Shown here piece after piece: positions 36,090-44,789 of a stretch of 64,000 nucleotides of DNA. The stretch comes from Rothia sp. (in: high G+C Gram-positive bacteria). GTDB lineage: Bacteria; Actinomycetota; Actinomycetes; Actinomycetales; Micrococcaceae. Position numbers and translations under genes: made by a program. The first letter of the stretch is position 1, and each line of letters starts with the position of its first letter. Under the pieces are notes generated by a model, which made no database searches, had not been told where the DNA came from, and was given only the letters and a program-made list of their open reading frames with translations. The DNA lies in assembly GCF_030540545.1 (NCBI RefSeq), contig NZ_JAUNVZ010000001.1, positions 62,001 to 126,000 of the forward strand, read 5' to 3'.

Positions 36090-36276
36090 ATTTATCTCCT
36101 TGCTCAAGTGCTATAGCAAGAGCCATAACTGCGCCACCCCACACTGAACCACCTACAAGAGTTGCCAACACCGACAGGTGCGCAACTTCCTGCAGGAACC
36201 AATAGCCGAAGCAGACACTGGAAAATATAAAAATGTACTTCAAACCCTTGAAAAGCCATCCCATACCACATATCAT
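36088..36276 (-). CDS. Small two-helix membrane protein
   Basis: 62 residues with two hydrophobic segments (about 8-27 and 33-55) and a Gly-rich second helix. A second Met (codon 5, 36264) could also be the start; the ribosome site is weak. It is divergent from the split secreted-protein gene at 36284 and enclosed with it by duplicated terminators. Its size and placement resemble immunity proteins of small secreted toxins, but there is no sequence proof. Confidence 0.5.
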   Translation of the reverse strand: MICGMGWLFKGLKYIFIFSSVCFGYWFLQEVAHLSVLATLVGGSVWGGAVMALAIALEQGDK

Positions 36277-36283
36277 ACCTTAT

Positions 36284-36856
36284 ATGAAACCAAGGTATAT
36301 ATCACTAATTATAGTAGGTAGCTTGTTGACTCCGGTTGCCCCGGTGCATGCTGCTGAAGTCACTCCCATTTCTCACTCTGCGTATGCCTATAACTCAACT
36401 TCTCAGGAGGACACCACAGCACTTTCCGCTGAAGAGACTGCGATTATTCGAGCTTTCGAAGAAGCTGGGGAATCTGTGAATAATCTCGATGAATTCAATA
36501 TCCGCTTTACCAACAGTCTTGCTCGGTCTGGATATCATGAATCTCTCGCACTCCCTGGTTCTAGTCCCTCGTATAAGATTTCAAGGTATACACATCCTCA
36601 AGCTATCCCTGCAATTCTTATAGCTGCATGATTCGGGATGTGTGTAGCAAGTGCATATAGCGTCCTTTCGGCGATACCTCGCCACGCACCCTACTTTGAT
36701 AAGGCTATGGGTGTTGGAGCTGCTATCGCTGGCTGTATTGGTGGCTATGGAGCAGGAAATGTGGTTGGTCGCTGGATTCTTAACAATCCACGTTTTGCAG
36801 CTGGTGTTTTCAATGCAATTGGCCTTGGGCATCTAGCGGGGGACTCCCGTAGGTAA
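36284..36856 (+). pseudogene. Secreted Gly-rich protein gene interrupted by an in-frame TGA
   Basis: From ATG 36284 a signal peptide is clear (KPRYISLIIVGSLL then cleavage after PVHAA). The frame stops at TGA 36629-36631 after PAILIAA, yet continues without shift as FGMCVASAYSVLSAIP, a Gly-zipper-like stretch GVGAAIAGCIGGYGAG and a natural stop at 36856. The TGA falls inside what would be one hydrophobic helix, so it looks like a TGG-to-TGA or GGA-to-TGA change in a 190-residue protein. Alternatively the first 115 residues alone are functional. Family unknown. Confidence 0.6.
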
Positions 36857-36871
36857 TAAAACAGTATAAAA

Positions 36872-36910
36872 GGGTGGCTGGGATACATGTGTATCCCAGC
36901 CACCCTTTTT
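36872..36910 (+). terminator. Terminator, second of two near-identical copies
   Basis: Arms 36872-36886 and 36891-36905 are identical to those at 36051-36084; only the loop is ACAT versus ATGT. It ends the split secreted-protein gene. Confidence 0.85.
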
Positions 36911-36993
36911 ATGTAGGTTTGCTCTATGGGTAAATCTTTCGATAGATGCCCACGATGTATATCGAAAGAATTCTATCTATAAAATCGGAATAC

Positions 36994-37006
36994 CATAAGA
37001 ATTCTT
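36994..37006. repeat. 13-bp direct repeat flanking hipBA (downstream copy)
   Basis: CATAAGAATTCTT occurs here and at 38528-38540 on the other side of hipBA. The core AAGAATTCTT is a palindrome. Confidence 0.6.
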
Positions 37007-37020
37007 TCTATATAGGTACT

Positions 37021-38205
37021 CTATAGATACCTAAGAGCCCACTCAAAACGAGGTGCCATAACACTCACACTAGCGCTATCCACCCCAAAGCCACGCGCCA
37101 TATCTGGCACCCGAGGCAAAAGAGCGGCAGTCCGTTGTAGCCACTGCTCCGCTTGGGCAGTATCTACATCGAAAAGCTCTAGCACATCAGAGGACCATAG
37201 GAGTGAGGGTTCATAGCTATGATCTCCAAAGAGGGAAAGCTGATGCTCATTACCATCCGGAGTCGGGTTCATGTCAAAGCACGGGGCAAGAACCCAGGCA
37301 TGCGAGGGGCGCAGAAAGCCGTGATTGCGCAAGTGGTCATCTGTATTGCCGGTTAGCGCTCCTAGCGCCGCGCGCATCCACAGCTGGGTGGTATCCATGC
37401 CCTCCTCGCGGGCAAACTCCACTACATCAACCCAATCACCGCCCTCGCCATCACGAGCTTCTAGCGCGGTCATTGCCGACATATACGGAATACGAGCCTG
37501 AGACTGCGAACGATCAAAACGCTGAGCCGTATAAATATGACGATCCTGCCCATGCGCATCCTGAATAGAACGCAAAGCAGTCACCGGTGTCTCAATATCC
37601 AGCTCAGAGGCAACACGACTGAGCGTATACTCCCAACCCATGACATCCCATTCATCACCCACAGGCTTAGGGAACTTTGCCAGCCACAACTTCCCCGAAA
37701 CTAAAACATTAGCCTTTGGCCGCGCGCCACCCAGGGAACCCGTTGCACGAAATAAACGACGTGCCGCAATATCCTCCACAGTGCGGGCATCCCGCTCAAC
37801 CGCCTGAGCTGTATTGAGCAACTCCGGCAACTCAAGCTCCACCGGAACACCGCCACCATCCGAGGTAAGCGCAGAGCCATCCTCCCAGAAGCGCAATGCA
37901 CCCTGGCGACCTGCATCATTCACACCCAGAAGATAATCAAACTCGCTCAAGGAGGTTCTGCCCGCCGCACGCTGCAGAAGTTTACGACCCCAACGATCCG
38001 GCGCCGAATCACTCAAACCGCCCAAACCATCCAGTGGCTGCGCACCCAATATCAGTGGCAGGGAGGGAGCTAGAGCAAAAGCGGCGGGGTTCTGAAGATA
38101 GGAGGGGTTATAGTGAAAAATTCCGCGTGAGAAATTCACAAAGAGATCTCCTACAGGCACATCTTCATGATTCAGAGTGCAGGTTATGGAAATACGGCGA
38201 GCCAC
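37021..38205 (-). CDS. hipA: HipA-family serine/threonine kinase toxin
   Basis: 394 residues. The N-terminal HipA domain has FHYNPSYLQNPAAFALAPSLP. The kinase core shows the Gly-rich ATGSLGGARPKANV (154-167), the ATP Lys in LAKFPK (K177), the catalytic GNTDDHLRNHGF (D289, N294) and the metal Asp in CFDMNP (D311). HipA kinases phosphorylate aminoacyl-tRNA synthetases or other targets and cause dormancy when not held by HipB. The GTG start overlaps the hipB stop by one base (TAGTG), giving coupled translation. All key residues are present, so it looks active. Confidence 0.9.
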   Translation of the reverse strand: MARRISITCTLNHEDVPVGDLFVNFSRGIFHYNPSYLQNPAAFALAPSLPLILGAQPLDGLGGLSDSAPDRWGRKLLQRAAGRTSLSEFDYLLGVNDAGRQGALRFWEDGSALTSDGGGVPVELELPELLNTAQAVERDARTVEDIAARRLFRATGSLGGARPKANVLVSGKLWLAKFPKPVGDEWDVMGWEYTLSRVASELDIETPVTALRSIQDAHGQDRHIYTAQRFDRSQSQARIPYMSAMTALEARDGEGGDWVDVVEFAREEGMDTTQLWMRAALGALTGNTDDHLRNHGFLRPSHAWVLAPCFDMNPTPDGNEHQLSLFGDHSYEPSLLWSSDVLELFDVDTAQAEQWLQRTAALLPRVPDMARGFGVDSASVSVMAPRFEWALRYL

Positions 38206-38513
38206 TAAAACACGACCTTCTTTGGGCGGACAGATTTGGGTAGTTGCTCGGCAGCGCGCAAACGCCCCACATCCGTCTGGTAGGGGTCGGTCGCATCCAC
38301 CACGGCATCCAGCATATGCAAAACACGCAAAACACGGAACAGAACATCCGTGCGCACAGACTCGCCCTGCTCAATGCGGCGCAGGGTCACCGTCGTAATA
38401 CCCGAACGATCAGCCACCATCTGCGCGGTTAAACCCATGAGCTTTCGCTGATTACGCAATTGCTCACCAATAGTGCGGCTGGCCCGGCGAACCTTTGTCG
38501 GAATATAAACCAT
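38205..38513 (-). CDS. hipB: HipB-type HTH antitoxin
   Basis: 102 residues from ATG 38513, with a G-rich site upstream; longer in-frame versions cross the promoter repeats. The HTH is IGEQLRNQRKLMGLTAQMVADRS followed by ITTVTLRRIEQGE, a classic Xre fold. The C-terminus PKSVRPKKVVF is basic and extended, as in HipB proteins whose tail influences stability. It should bind HipA and repress the operon through the palindromes just upstream. Confidence 0.88.
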   Translation of the reverse strand: MVYIPTKVRRASRTIGEQLRNQRKLMGLTAQMVADRSGITTVTLRRIEQGESVRTDVLFRVLRVLHMLDAVVDATDPYQTDVGRLRAAEQLPKSVRPKKVVF

Positions 38514-38527
38514 CAGAGCCCCCAAAA

Positions 38528-38578
38528 CATAAGAATTCTTACCCTTATCCTCCCATATAGAAAGAAAAATTTCTATAT
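38528..38578. promoter_or_regulatory. hipBA operator region
   Basis: Contains the palindrome AAGAATTCTT (38531-38540) and the inverted repeat ATATAGAAA-N6-TTTCTATAT (38555-38578) directly upstream of hipB. Their spacing and position fit HipB operators. The first is part of the 13-bp repeat also found at 36994-37006. Confidence 0.55.
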
Positions 38579-38645
38579 ATAACGGAAGGAGAGTACAGAA
38601 AAGGGGCGGGCTTCCGAAGAAACCCACCCCTTGAGAGCCTAAAAA

Positions 38646-39980
38646 TTAGTGGCCCAGAGCGTCATGATCCTTATCGGTAAAGGGCTTGAGCGGATCCCCC
38701 GCAGCCTTCGTCTTAGAGGCAATAAAGCTCATCAGATGGAAGACAATCAGAGTAGCCGCGGTACCCAGAGCAATACCGGCAAAGCTCAGCTCGCCAAAAG
38801 TCCAGGTGAAGTCAGCAATACCAACAATTAGCGCCACAGCGGCGGTGGTCAGGTTCACCTGGTTGGAGAAATCCACACGGTTCTCAGACCAGATGCGCAC
38901 ACCCAGCATGCCAATCATGCCGTACAGCACGGTTGCCGCACCGCCCAGCACGCCCGCCGGAACGGTAGCAATAGCCGCACCGAAACCGGGGAAGAGAGAC
39001 AGGCCAATAGCGAAGAATGCAGCCACCCAGTACGCCGCGGTGGAGTACACCTTGGTTGCTGCCATCACGCCAATATTCTCGGCGTAGGTGGTGGTACCCG
39101 AACCGCCACCGGAACCCGCCACCACGGTAGCCAGACCGTCAGCCATGAGGGCGCGACCGGAGTACGCATCCAGATCCTTACCGGTCATGAGAGCCACGGA
39201 CTTCACGTGACCAATATTCTCAGCCACCAGCACCAGAATCACGGGAATGAACAGGCCCGCAAGCTCCCAGTGGAACTCGGGGGTCTGGAATACGGGCAGG
39301 TTAATAAAGCCGCGCTCAGCTACGGTCTTATCAATGGTGGAGAAGTCCACTTCGCCGCGAATCACCGCGGTGATATAACCAATGATTACGCCCAGCAGAA
39401 TGGACAGGCGACCAATAATGCCCTTGAACAGTACAGAAATCAGAATAATGGAGCCCAGGGTAACCAATGCGGTAATGGGAGCAACCATGAAATTAGTCTT
39501 GGCGCTCGGTGCCAGGTTGAAACCAATCAGCGCCACAATGGCACCGGTAACCACCGGGGGCATGAGCTTGGTCAGCCAGCCGGTACCGGCGAACTGAACA
39601 ATCAGACCCACGAGGAAGAGCGCGGCACCTGCCATAACGATACCGCCCAGGGCGCCCGCCTGACCGTTGGAGGCGGTAGCTGCTGCCAGGGGCGCAATAA
39701 AAGCGAAGGAAGAGCCCAAGTAGGAGGGCACGCGACCGCGAGTAATCAGCAGGAAGAGGATGGTGCCCAGACCCGAGAAGAAGAGAGTGGTTGCCGGCGG
39801 GAAGCCGGTCAGCAGGGGTACCAGGAAGGTTGCGCCGAACATGGCGACCACGTGCTGAGCGCCAATACCGATGGTAATGGGCCAGGCAAGACGCTCATCG
39901 GGGGCAACCACGGAGCCGGGCTGAATGCTCTTGCCGTCACCGTGCAGCTTCCAGCCGAAGGCGGGGGACTTATCAGACAT
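38646..39980 (-). CDS. uraA: NCS2 uracil/xanthine permease
   Basis: 444 residues from ATG 39980, preceded by AAAGGA. About fourteen hydrophobic segments. Family signatures include GIGAQHVVAMFGATFLVP near the N-terminus, the PVILVLVAENIGHVKS segment with the substrate Glu, and GSGGGSGTTTYAENIGVMA. These match UraA/PyrP-type nucleobase:cation symporters, most likely for uracil. Alone on its strand between hipBA and the ABC operon. Confidence 0.88.
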   Translation of the reverse strand: MSDKSPAFGWKLHGDGKSIQPGSVVAPDERLAWPITIGIGAQHVVAMFGATFLVPLLTGFPPATTLFFSGLGTILFLLITRGRVPSYLGSSFAFIAPLAAATASNGQAGALGGIVMAGAALFLVGLIVQFAGTGWLTKLMPPVVTGAIVALIGFNLAPSAKTNFMVAPITALVTLGSIILISVLFKGIIGRLSILLGVIIGYITAVIRGEVDFSTIDKTVAERGFINLPVFQTPEFHWELAGLFIPVILVLVAENIGHVKSVALMTGKDLDAYSGRALMADGLATVVAGSGGGSGTTTYAENIGVMAATKVYSTAAYWVAAFFAIGLSLFPGFGAAIATVPAGVLGGAATVLYGMIGMLGVRIWSENRVDFSNQVNLTTAAVALIVGIADFTWTFGELSFAGIALGTAATLIVFHLMSFIASKTKAAGDPLKPFTDKDHDALGH

Positions 39981-40209
39981 GAGTGTGTCCTTTGTGTGAA
40001 GTGTGTTGAATTCTTCCCAAGTGTACGCCATGAGTGAGCTGCTGCGCTCCGATAGTGCGCCAAATATGGCGAAAAGCAATCTTTTCGGGGTGTTTGAGGG
40101 CCCCGGCAGTGAGTATAAATATAGCCATATAGCTATAACACTAGCTATATGGCTATATATTGACTTTATGATGCGCTCACGGGAGCGCGCACCCGCTGGG
40201 ATGCAGCTC
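39981..40209. promoter_or_regulatory. Promoter region of uraA and terminator of the ABC operon
   Basis: A 16-bp stem hairpin, AT-rich (40119-40134 with 40143-40158), ends the minus-strand ABC operon. The remaining bases next to 39980 should hold the uraA promoter. No gene seen. Confidence 0.6.
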
Positions 40210-40974
40210 TTATCCTGCACGGGAACGCAGCAGACGCTGAGCCGCAGCATCCAGAGCAATACCGAGTAAACCAATGACCACAATGGACACCAGCATCTCA
40301 TCATAGGCAAGGCGGTCGCGGGCATTGAGAATCTCATAACCTAGCCCCGAAGAAACACCCAACATTTCGGCGGGCACAATAATCACCCAGCCAATACCCA
40401 AAGCCAGACGAAGACCGGCAAGAATCGAAGGAGCCAGCGCCGGCAGCAGTACCCGGCGCAGAGCCTCCCAACGACTAGCACCCAAAGTCTGCGCCAGCTG
40501 AGCGTAAAGAGGATCCATAGAATGCACCCCGCTGATGACGCTGAGCACCAGCGGCCACACGGCGGCAAGAGCCACCAGGAAAATCACGGGAGCCGAACCC
40601 ACCCCAAAGAGCACCACCGCAATGGGCGCCCAGGACAGGGGAGAAACCATTCTTAAGAATTGCACGCTTGGAGCCGCCGCAGCCTGAGCCTTCGAGGAAA
40701 AACCCAGCCACAGCCCCAGGGGAATACCGATGAGAGCGGCAATACCCACACCGGCAAGTAGACGCCACAGGCTCAGGGTAATGTCCTCCAGCAGCACTCC
40801 GCGTTCAAGCATGGAGATAAAGGCGCCCGGCAGACGATCGGGTACAAAGGAGGAAAGCATGGGATGCCCGGAAGCGGCGGCGCTAAAAATCCACCAGAGC
40901 GCCAGGGTGCAGGCGGTACCGCCAATACCCAGCAGCACTCGGGTACGCGCTGGCAGGGGAGCACGTTTAGCCAA
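40210..40974 (-). CDS. ABC transporter permease (nitrate/sulfonate/taurine type)
   Basis: About 254 residues from TTG 40974, chosen because GAGGAGG lies six bases upstream; it overlaps the binding-protein gene by eight bases. Six hydrophobic helices. The EAA loop is LAQTLGASRWEALRRVLLPALAPSILAGLR, typical of SsuC/TauC/NrtB permeases. It forms the membrane pore of the importer encoded with the two genes upstream and is the last gene of the operon. Confidence 0.85.
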   Translation of the reverse strand: MAKRAPLPARTRVLLGIGGTACTLALWWIFSAAASGHPMLSSFVPDRLPGAFISMLERGVLLEDITLSLWRLLAGVGIAALIGIPLGLWLGFSSKAQAAAAPSVQFLRMVSPLSWAPIAVVLFGVGSAPVIFLVALAAVWPLVLSVISGVHSMDPLYAQLAQTLGASRWEALRRVLLPALAPSILAGLRLALGIGWVIIVPAEMLGVSSGLGYEILNARDRLAYDEMLVSIVVIGLLGIALDAAAQRLLRSRAG

Positions 40975-42148
40975 AGGACACCTCCTCATTTCGTTCAAAA
41001 CCGGACATATTAAAAGCCTGCAGGCCGTAGGCACTCAGGGCAGCACGCACCGGGCCATCATGCACCAAATCACTGTGTACAGATTCAGTATTTAGGGTTG
41101 AGAGAAAACCTGTGGGCGCATCCACCAGAGTGCGTGAGAATTGCTGAACCAGCTCCCGCGTATAGGACTCATAGGGAAAAGGCGCGAAATCCAGACGATT
41201 ACCGCCCCAATTAGCATGAGCGCAATGCTCCCCGGCGCTACCGGCCTCATGCTCCGCCAGGGCATAGGCAATGGAGCGCGCATCCTGAGGAAGATAAGAA
41301 TCGCTCAGAACCTTGGCGCTAGACTCTCGCTCGGTGCGCGTAAAAGCGCTGGCAGACACGAGCGCCGCAGCAATATCCTCCGCCAAGGGACCGGAGCGGG
41401 CAATATCCCCGTGAACCACCGTGGCACAACAGGCATGATCGCGCCACATATCGCCCAGATACTGCTCAATACGGCCGGTAGAGCGCAGATGAGCGGCAGC
41501 ATTAAACGGGTCAGCCACCGCAAAACCCGCAATGGTTTTCGCCGCCAACGCCGGAATCATATCGGCAGGAGACATAACAATCAGACCCACCTCGGAGCGA
41601 GAAGCATCCGGCAGGGCGCGAATGACCGGGCGTAGATTCGCTGCGCGTAGCCGCTGCTGCACAATAATATTGTGAATTGAAAACCAAGAAGGCACCGCCA
41701 GAGTACGCCCGGCAAGCTGCTCCATAGAACTCAGGGAAGGGTCAAGGGTCAGCGCCGAACCATTGGTGTGATTCCAGCCCAGCACCTTGGCATCCACCCG
41801 CAGCTGATAGCGCAGGTACAGGCTCATGGGCATGAGCAGGTGAATAATATCCACCCGGCGGGCAATAAAAGCCTCCACCAGAGAAGACCAGGAGCGAAAG
41901 AGTACCGGGGCAGCCGTGTGCACACCCTGAGCTTTAAAATCCCCGCGCTCATGGGCAATGAGCACAGGAGCGGCATCCACAATGGGCACATAGCCAATTT
42001 TCAGCGGGTTCTGCTCGGTGCCCACCGCCTGCGCTGCGCTGCTTGAGGCACCCAGAGACAACCCGGCAGCATGCGCGGCAAAAGCACCCGCTGTTAGCGC
42101 GCCGGTGGCAATACCGGCACCCAGCAGGTCACGGCGTGAAAACTCCAT
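40967..42148 (-). CDS. ABC transporter substrate-binding protein, Tat-exported (NrtA/SsuA-like)
   Basis: 393 residues. The N-terminus MEFSRRDLLGAGIATGALTA carries a twin-arginine (SRRDLLG) export signal with AHAAG or SAAQA cleavage regions. The mature part starts LKIGYVPIVDAAPVLIA, followed by VDIIHLLMPMSLYLRY and GRTLAVPSW, as in NrtA/CmpA/SsuA-type type-2 binding proteins. Substrate could be nitrate, a sulfonate or an aromatic sulfur compound; the flavoenzyme in the same operon favours an organic sulfur or nitrogen source. It overlaps the ATPase gene by one base. Confidence 0.82.
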   Translation of the reverse strand: MEFSRRDLLGAGIATGALTAGAFAAHAAGLSLGASSSAAQAVGTEQNPLKIGYVPIVDAAPVLIAHERGDFKAQGVHTAAPVLFRSWSSLVEAFIARRVDIIHLLMPMSLYLRYQLRVDAKVLGWNHTNGSALTLDPSLSSMEQLAGRTLAVPSWFSIHNIIVQQRLRAANLRPVIRALPDASRSEVGLIVMSPADMIPALAAKTIAGFAVADPFNAAAHLRSTGRIEQYLGDMWRDHACCATVVHGDIARSGPLAEDIAAALVSASAFTRTERESSAKVLSDSYLPQDARSIAYALAEHEAGSAGEHCAHANWGGNRLDFAPFPYESYTRELVQQFSRTLVDAPTGFLSTLNTESVHSDLVHDGPVRAALSAYGLQAFNMSGFERNEEVSFG

Positions 42149-42930
42149 TAGCCAACTCCGACACTAACTTTCTGGACGCGCTCCTCAAGACTCTCAGCGG
42201 TCTCGGGCACGCGGGGATTTGCCGAAGCAAAGGCGCTACGGCTGCGATAGTATTCAAAAATTTCCTCTTCGCTCAGCGAGGGGTCATCGGTGCGCCAGAT
42301 ACGGCTAAAACCGGTACCGGCCTCAAAGAAACCAATACGGTCGCCCAGTACCAGAGCCTCAGAAATATCGTGAGAAATGGTCAAAGCAGAAACACCCAGA
42401 TCCACAATGACTTCGCGCAGCCAATGCTGCACATCTTGACGGGTCGCCGGGTCCAACGCCGAGAGGGGCTCATCCAGGAGTAGGACCGAGGGTTTGACCG
42501 CCAGGGCGCGCGCAATGGACACACGCTGAGCCTGACCGCCCGAAAGCTCCGAGGGCAGGGAAGAGGCAAGATGAGCAATACCCAGACGTTCCAGCAGCTC
42601 ATCCACATAGGAGCGTGCCGACACCCCGCGATTACGGCGGAATTTCAGTCCCAGAGTGATATTCTCGCGAACGCTCAGCCAGGGCAGTAGAGCAGCCTGC
42701 TGAAATACCATTGCCAGGCGACCGCCGTGAATATCTACGCGACCGGCATCCAAGCTCTCCAGGCCGGCAATAGCGCGCAGCAGGGTTGATTTGCCGCTAC
42801 CGGTGGCGCCCAGAATAACAAAAGATTCACCGCGCCCAACGTTCAGATCGACTCCATTGAGTACCGGGGTGGTAGCGCCAGGATAGGTTTTGGTAGCCCC
42901 GAGAACATTAAGAGCATCAGCGTTGGACAC
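42148..42930 (-). CDS. ABC transporter ATP-binding protein
   Basis: 260-residue cytosolic ATPase of the importer. Walker A is LGATGSGKSTLLR, the signature is LSGGQAQRVSIARAL, Walker B is VLLLDEPLSALD and the switch His is in LTISHDISEAL. Closest in style to SsuB/TauB/NrtD. It is translationally coupled to the binding protein (one-base overlap). 23 bp separate it from the upstream acyl-CoA-dehydrogenase-like gene. Confidence 0.9.
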   Translation of the reverse strand: MSNADALNVLGATKTYPGATTPVLNGVDLNVGRGESFVILGATGSGKSTLLRAIAGLESLDAGRVDIHGGRLAMVFQQAALLPWLSVRENITLGLKFRRNRGVSARSYVDELLERLGIAHLASSLPSELSGGQAQRVSIARALAVKPSVLLLDEPLSALDPATRQDVQHWLREVIVDLGVSALTISHDISEALVLGDRIGFFEAGTGFSRIWRTDDPSLSEEEIFEYYRSRSAFASANPRVPETAESLEERVQKVSVGVG

Positions 42931-42953
42931 GGTGAATTCCTTTCAATCAGTGA

Positions 42954-44051
42954 TTATTCGCCACTGCTTAGGCGCAGCAGCTCATAGCGCAGGTGACCTT
43001 CCGTGGGCGACTGTACCGGCAGGAAGAGAGCCTCACGCACACGACGTGCGGTAGCGGAGGACTGGTCGTAGCCGCGACCGCCCACCACCTGCAACTCGTA
43101 GTGAGTCGCAGCGGTCGCAAAGTGCGAAACGTTCAGACGCAGAGCCAGCAGGTCAATAACCTCAGCTTGTGCCGGTGCGCTCGCCAGGCGAGTCAGTTCA
43201 GCACGCAGGCGCTCGTACTCCTCAACCAGGGCGTCGTACTCTGCACGGAAGACACCGAAAGCGTCCTCAGCGTGAGGTGCCGCCTGAACCAGGGACGAGG
43301 CACCCAGACCCAGGCAGAAGGAGGACTGAACCAGCAGGAAGGGAGCGGTAACCGCACCCAAGAAGCCAGCAAAATCACGGGTGAGAATATCAGCCTCGGG
43401 TACGAATACATCCTGGAACTTCAGGGTGCCCGACTGGGTGCTATTGAGAGCCAGCAGGTTGGTCTGGTAGCGAACGTCCAGGCCCTCAACATTGCGATTA
43501 ATGCTCACAATGTAGCGGTTCGACTCACCCTCGGGGGCATTGTCCACAGCCACGGGCAGCACAATCACGCCGTTAGGGTACAGGTTCGACGCCCAAGCAA
43601 TTGCACCGTTCAGGCGCAGACCGCCCTGGACAATCTCGGCATGTACCGTGATAGGAGCCAGACCAGAATTCTCCTTATAAGCGGCGGCCATTGCGGTGGT
43701 ACCCGAAACGGTACCCTCGGCAAGGCCGGCGGGCAGCTCGCGACCTACAGCATCAAAGAATGCAATGGTGGAACGGTGAGCCCACAGGGAGAAAGCGGTG
43801 GAGGCGCACTCGGTTGCCAGATCAAAGGCAACGGCTACCTGCGGCAGCAGGGAGGACGAGTTATGCTCGCCCTTGCGGCCCAGGGTCAGCAGACCCTCCT
43901 TGCCCAGCTCGCGCAGGGTTTCAAAGGGGGAACGCTCATTGGCGTCTACTGCCGGGGCTGCCTCGCGAGCCAGCTGCAGCACGCGCTCGCGCTGCGGGTA
44001 CTCGATGAGGGGCTCAAGAATCAGAACCGGTGCTTCACGTTCGATAGTCAT
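42954..44051 (-). CDS. Acyl-CoA dehydrogenase-like flavoprotein
   Basis: 365-residue flavin enzyme of the acyl-CoA dehydrogenase/SfnB-DszC-like group. Visible pieces are the N-terminal helical region with RELGKEGLLTLG, STAFSLWAHRSTIAFF, the beta-domain GGLRLNGAIAWASN and the C-terminal HYELQVVGGRGYDQSSATARR. The usual catalytic Glu of fatty-acyl enzymes is not obvious, and related proteins act as flavin-dependent monooxygenases on sulfur compounds. In this operon it likely handles the compound imported by the ABC system. Confidence 0.75.
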   Translation of the reverse strand: MTIEREAPVLILEPLIEYPQRERVLQLAREAAPAVDANERSPFETLRELGKEGLLTLGRKGEHNSSSLLPQVAVAFDLATECASTAFSLWAHRSTIAFFDAVGRELPAGLAEGTVSGTTAMAAAYKENSGLAPITVHAEIVQGGLRLNGAIAWASNLYPNGVIVLPVAVDNAPEGESNRYIVSINRNVEGLDVRYQTNLLALNSTQSGTLKFQDVFVPEADILTRDFAGFLGAVTAPFLLVQSSFCLGLGASSLVQAAPHAEDAFGVFRAEYDALVEEYERLRAELTRLASAPAQAEVIDLLALRLNVSHFATAATHYELQVVGGRGYDQSSATARRVREALFLPVQSPTEGHLRYELLRLSSGE

Positions 44052-44062
44052 TGGTCTTGTTC

Positions 44063-44584
44063 CTATGCGTGCAGCTTGAAGAGACGGTCAATGGGGGTGC
44101 TGACTGCCTGGCGGGCGCGCACAACGGCGTCCTCATCCGGTGCATCGTAGAAGCACAGGCACTTAGCGGTGTCCTCGCGGACGTAGGTGCGCAGGAAGGA
44201 AACCTCGGGCACCTCGGCGTACTTGGGGGAGTTCGCCTTCTTGCGGGTCAGGTACTGTTCCATGGTGATTTCGGCGGGGATATCCCACTCCACCAGGTAG
44301 TCAGCGTCCTTCTTGAGCTTCTTAATATCTTCCAGCTCGGCACCGACCAGACGTACTTCGTCCGGGCCGGCAATAGACGCACGCTCACCAATCGCGTCGG
44401 TGATCGACTGAGCGAATTCGGTATTCTCAGCTTCGATAATCACGAAGATAATCTTGTGGTCGGAAGCCACCTGGGTCTCAATCAGCTCACCACCGGACAG
44501 GGAGGTGTTGACGGTGCTGATGAGCGCCTCTGCTTCTTCCTTGGACGCAGATGCGGGGGTGAGTTCTACCAGGTACAGTGCCAT
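44063..44584 (-). CDS. DUF4242 domain protein (SCO4226-like)
   Basis: 173 residues, soluble. The C-terminal part, from VPEVSFLRTYVREDTAKC to CFYDAPDEDAVVRA, resembles DUF4242, whose Streptomyces member SCO4226 is a nickel-binding ferredoxin-fold protein. The N-terminal half, starting LYLVELTPASAS, looks like a second ferredoxin-like fold. A very strong GAGGAGG site precedes ATG 44584, suggesting high expression. First gene of the flavoenzyme/ABC operon. A metal or small-molecule chaperone role is possible but unproven. Confidence 0.65.
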   Translation of the reverse strand: MALYLVELTPASASKEEAEALISTVNTSLSGGELIETQVASDHKIIFVIIEAENTEFAQSITDAIGERASIAGPDEVRLVGAELEDIKKLKKDADYLVEWDIPAEITMEQYLTRKKANSPKYAEVPEVSFLRTYVREDTAKCLCFYDAPDEDAVVRARQAVSTPIDRLFKLHA

Positions 44585-44789
44585 TATTATTCCTCCTCGG
44601 CTAAGGGTTGAATGGGCGTCGGTTGGCGCCGCTGAGATAACCCTACGCCGTAGATTCAGGAAAACCTAGAAGATGTACTAATAAGAACTAGCGCTACGTT
44701 TTATGACGTGTTTGCCCTGTTCAGAGGCCTTTGTATGACTTTTTATGACACGAATTAAAGGTACATATGACGCTCTGTGAAGGATACAA
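44585..44789. promoter_or_regulatory. Promoter region of the DUF4242 operon
   Basis: Lies upstream of the minus-strand DUF4242 gene. No gene, operator or riboswitch fold is recognised. Confidence 0.4.

Noticed and set aside
37021-38513. Possibility that hipA is inactive
   Set aside because: Gly-rich loop, ATP Lys, catalytic Asp/Asn and metal Asp are all visible, so it looks intact.
39981-40337. 119-codon upstream extension of the uracil permease
   Set aside because: It crosses the ABC-operon terminator and promoter region; ATG 39980 has a clear ribosome site.
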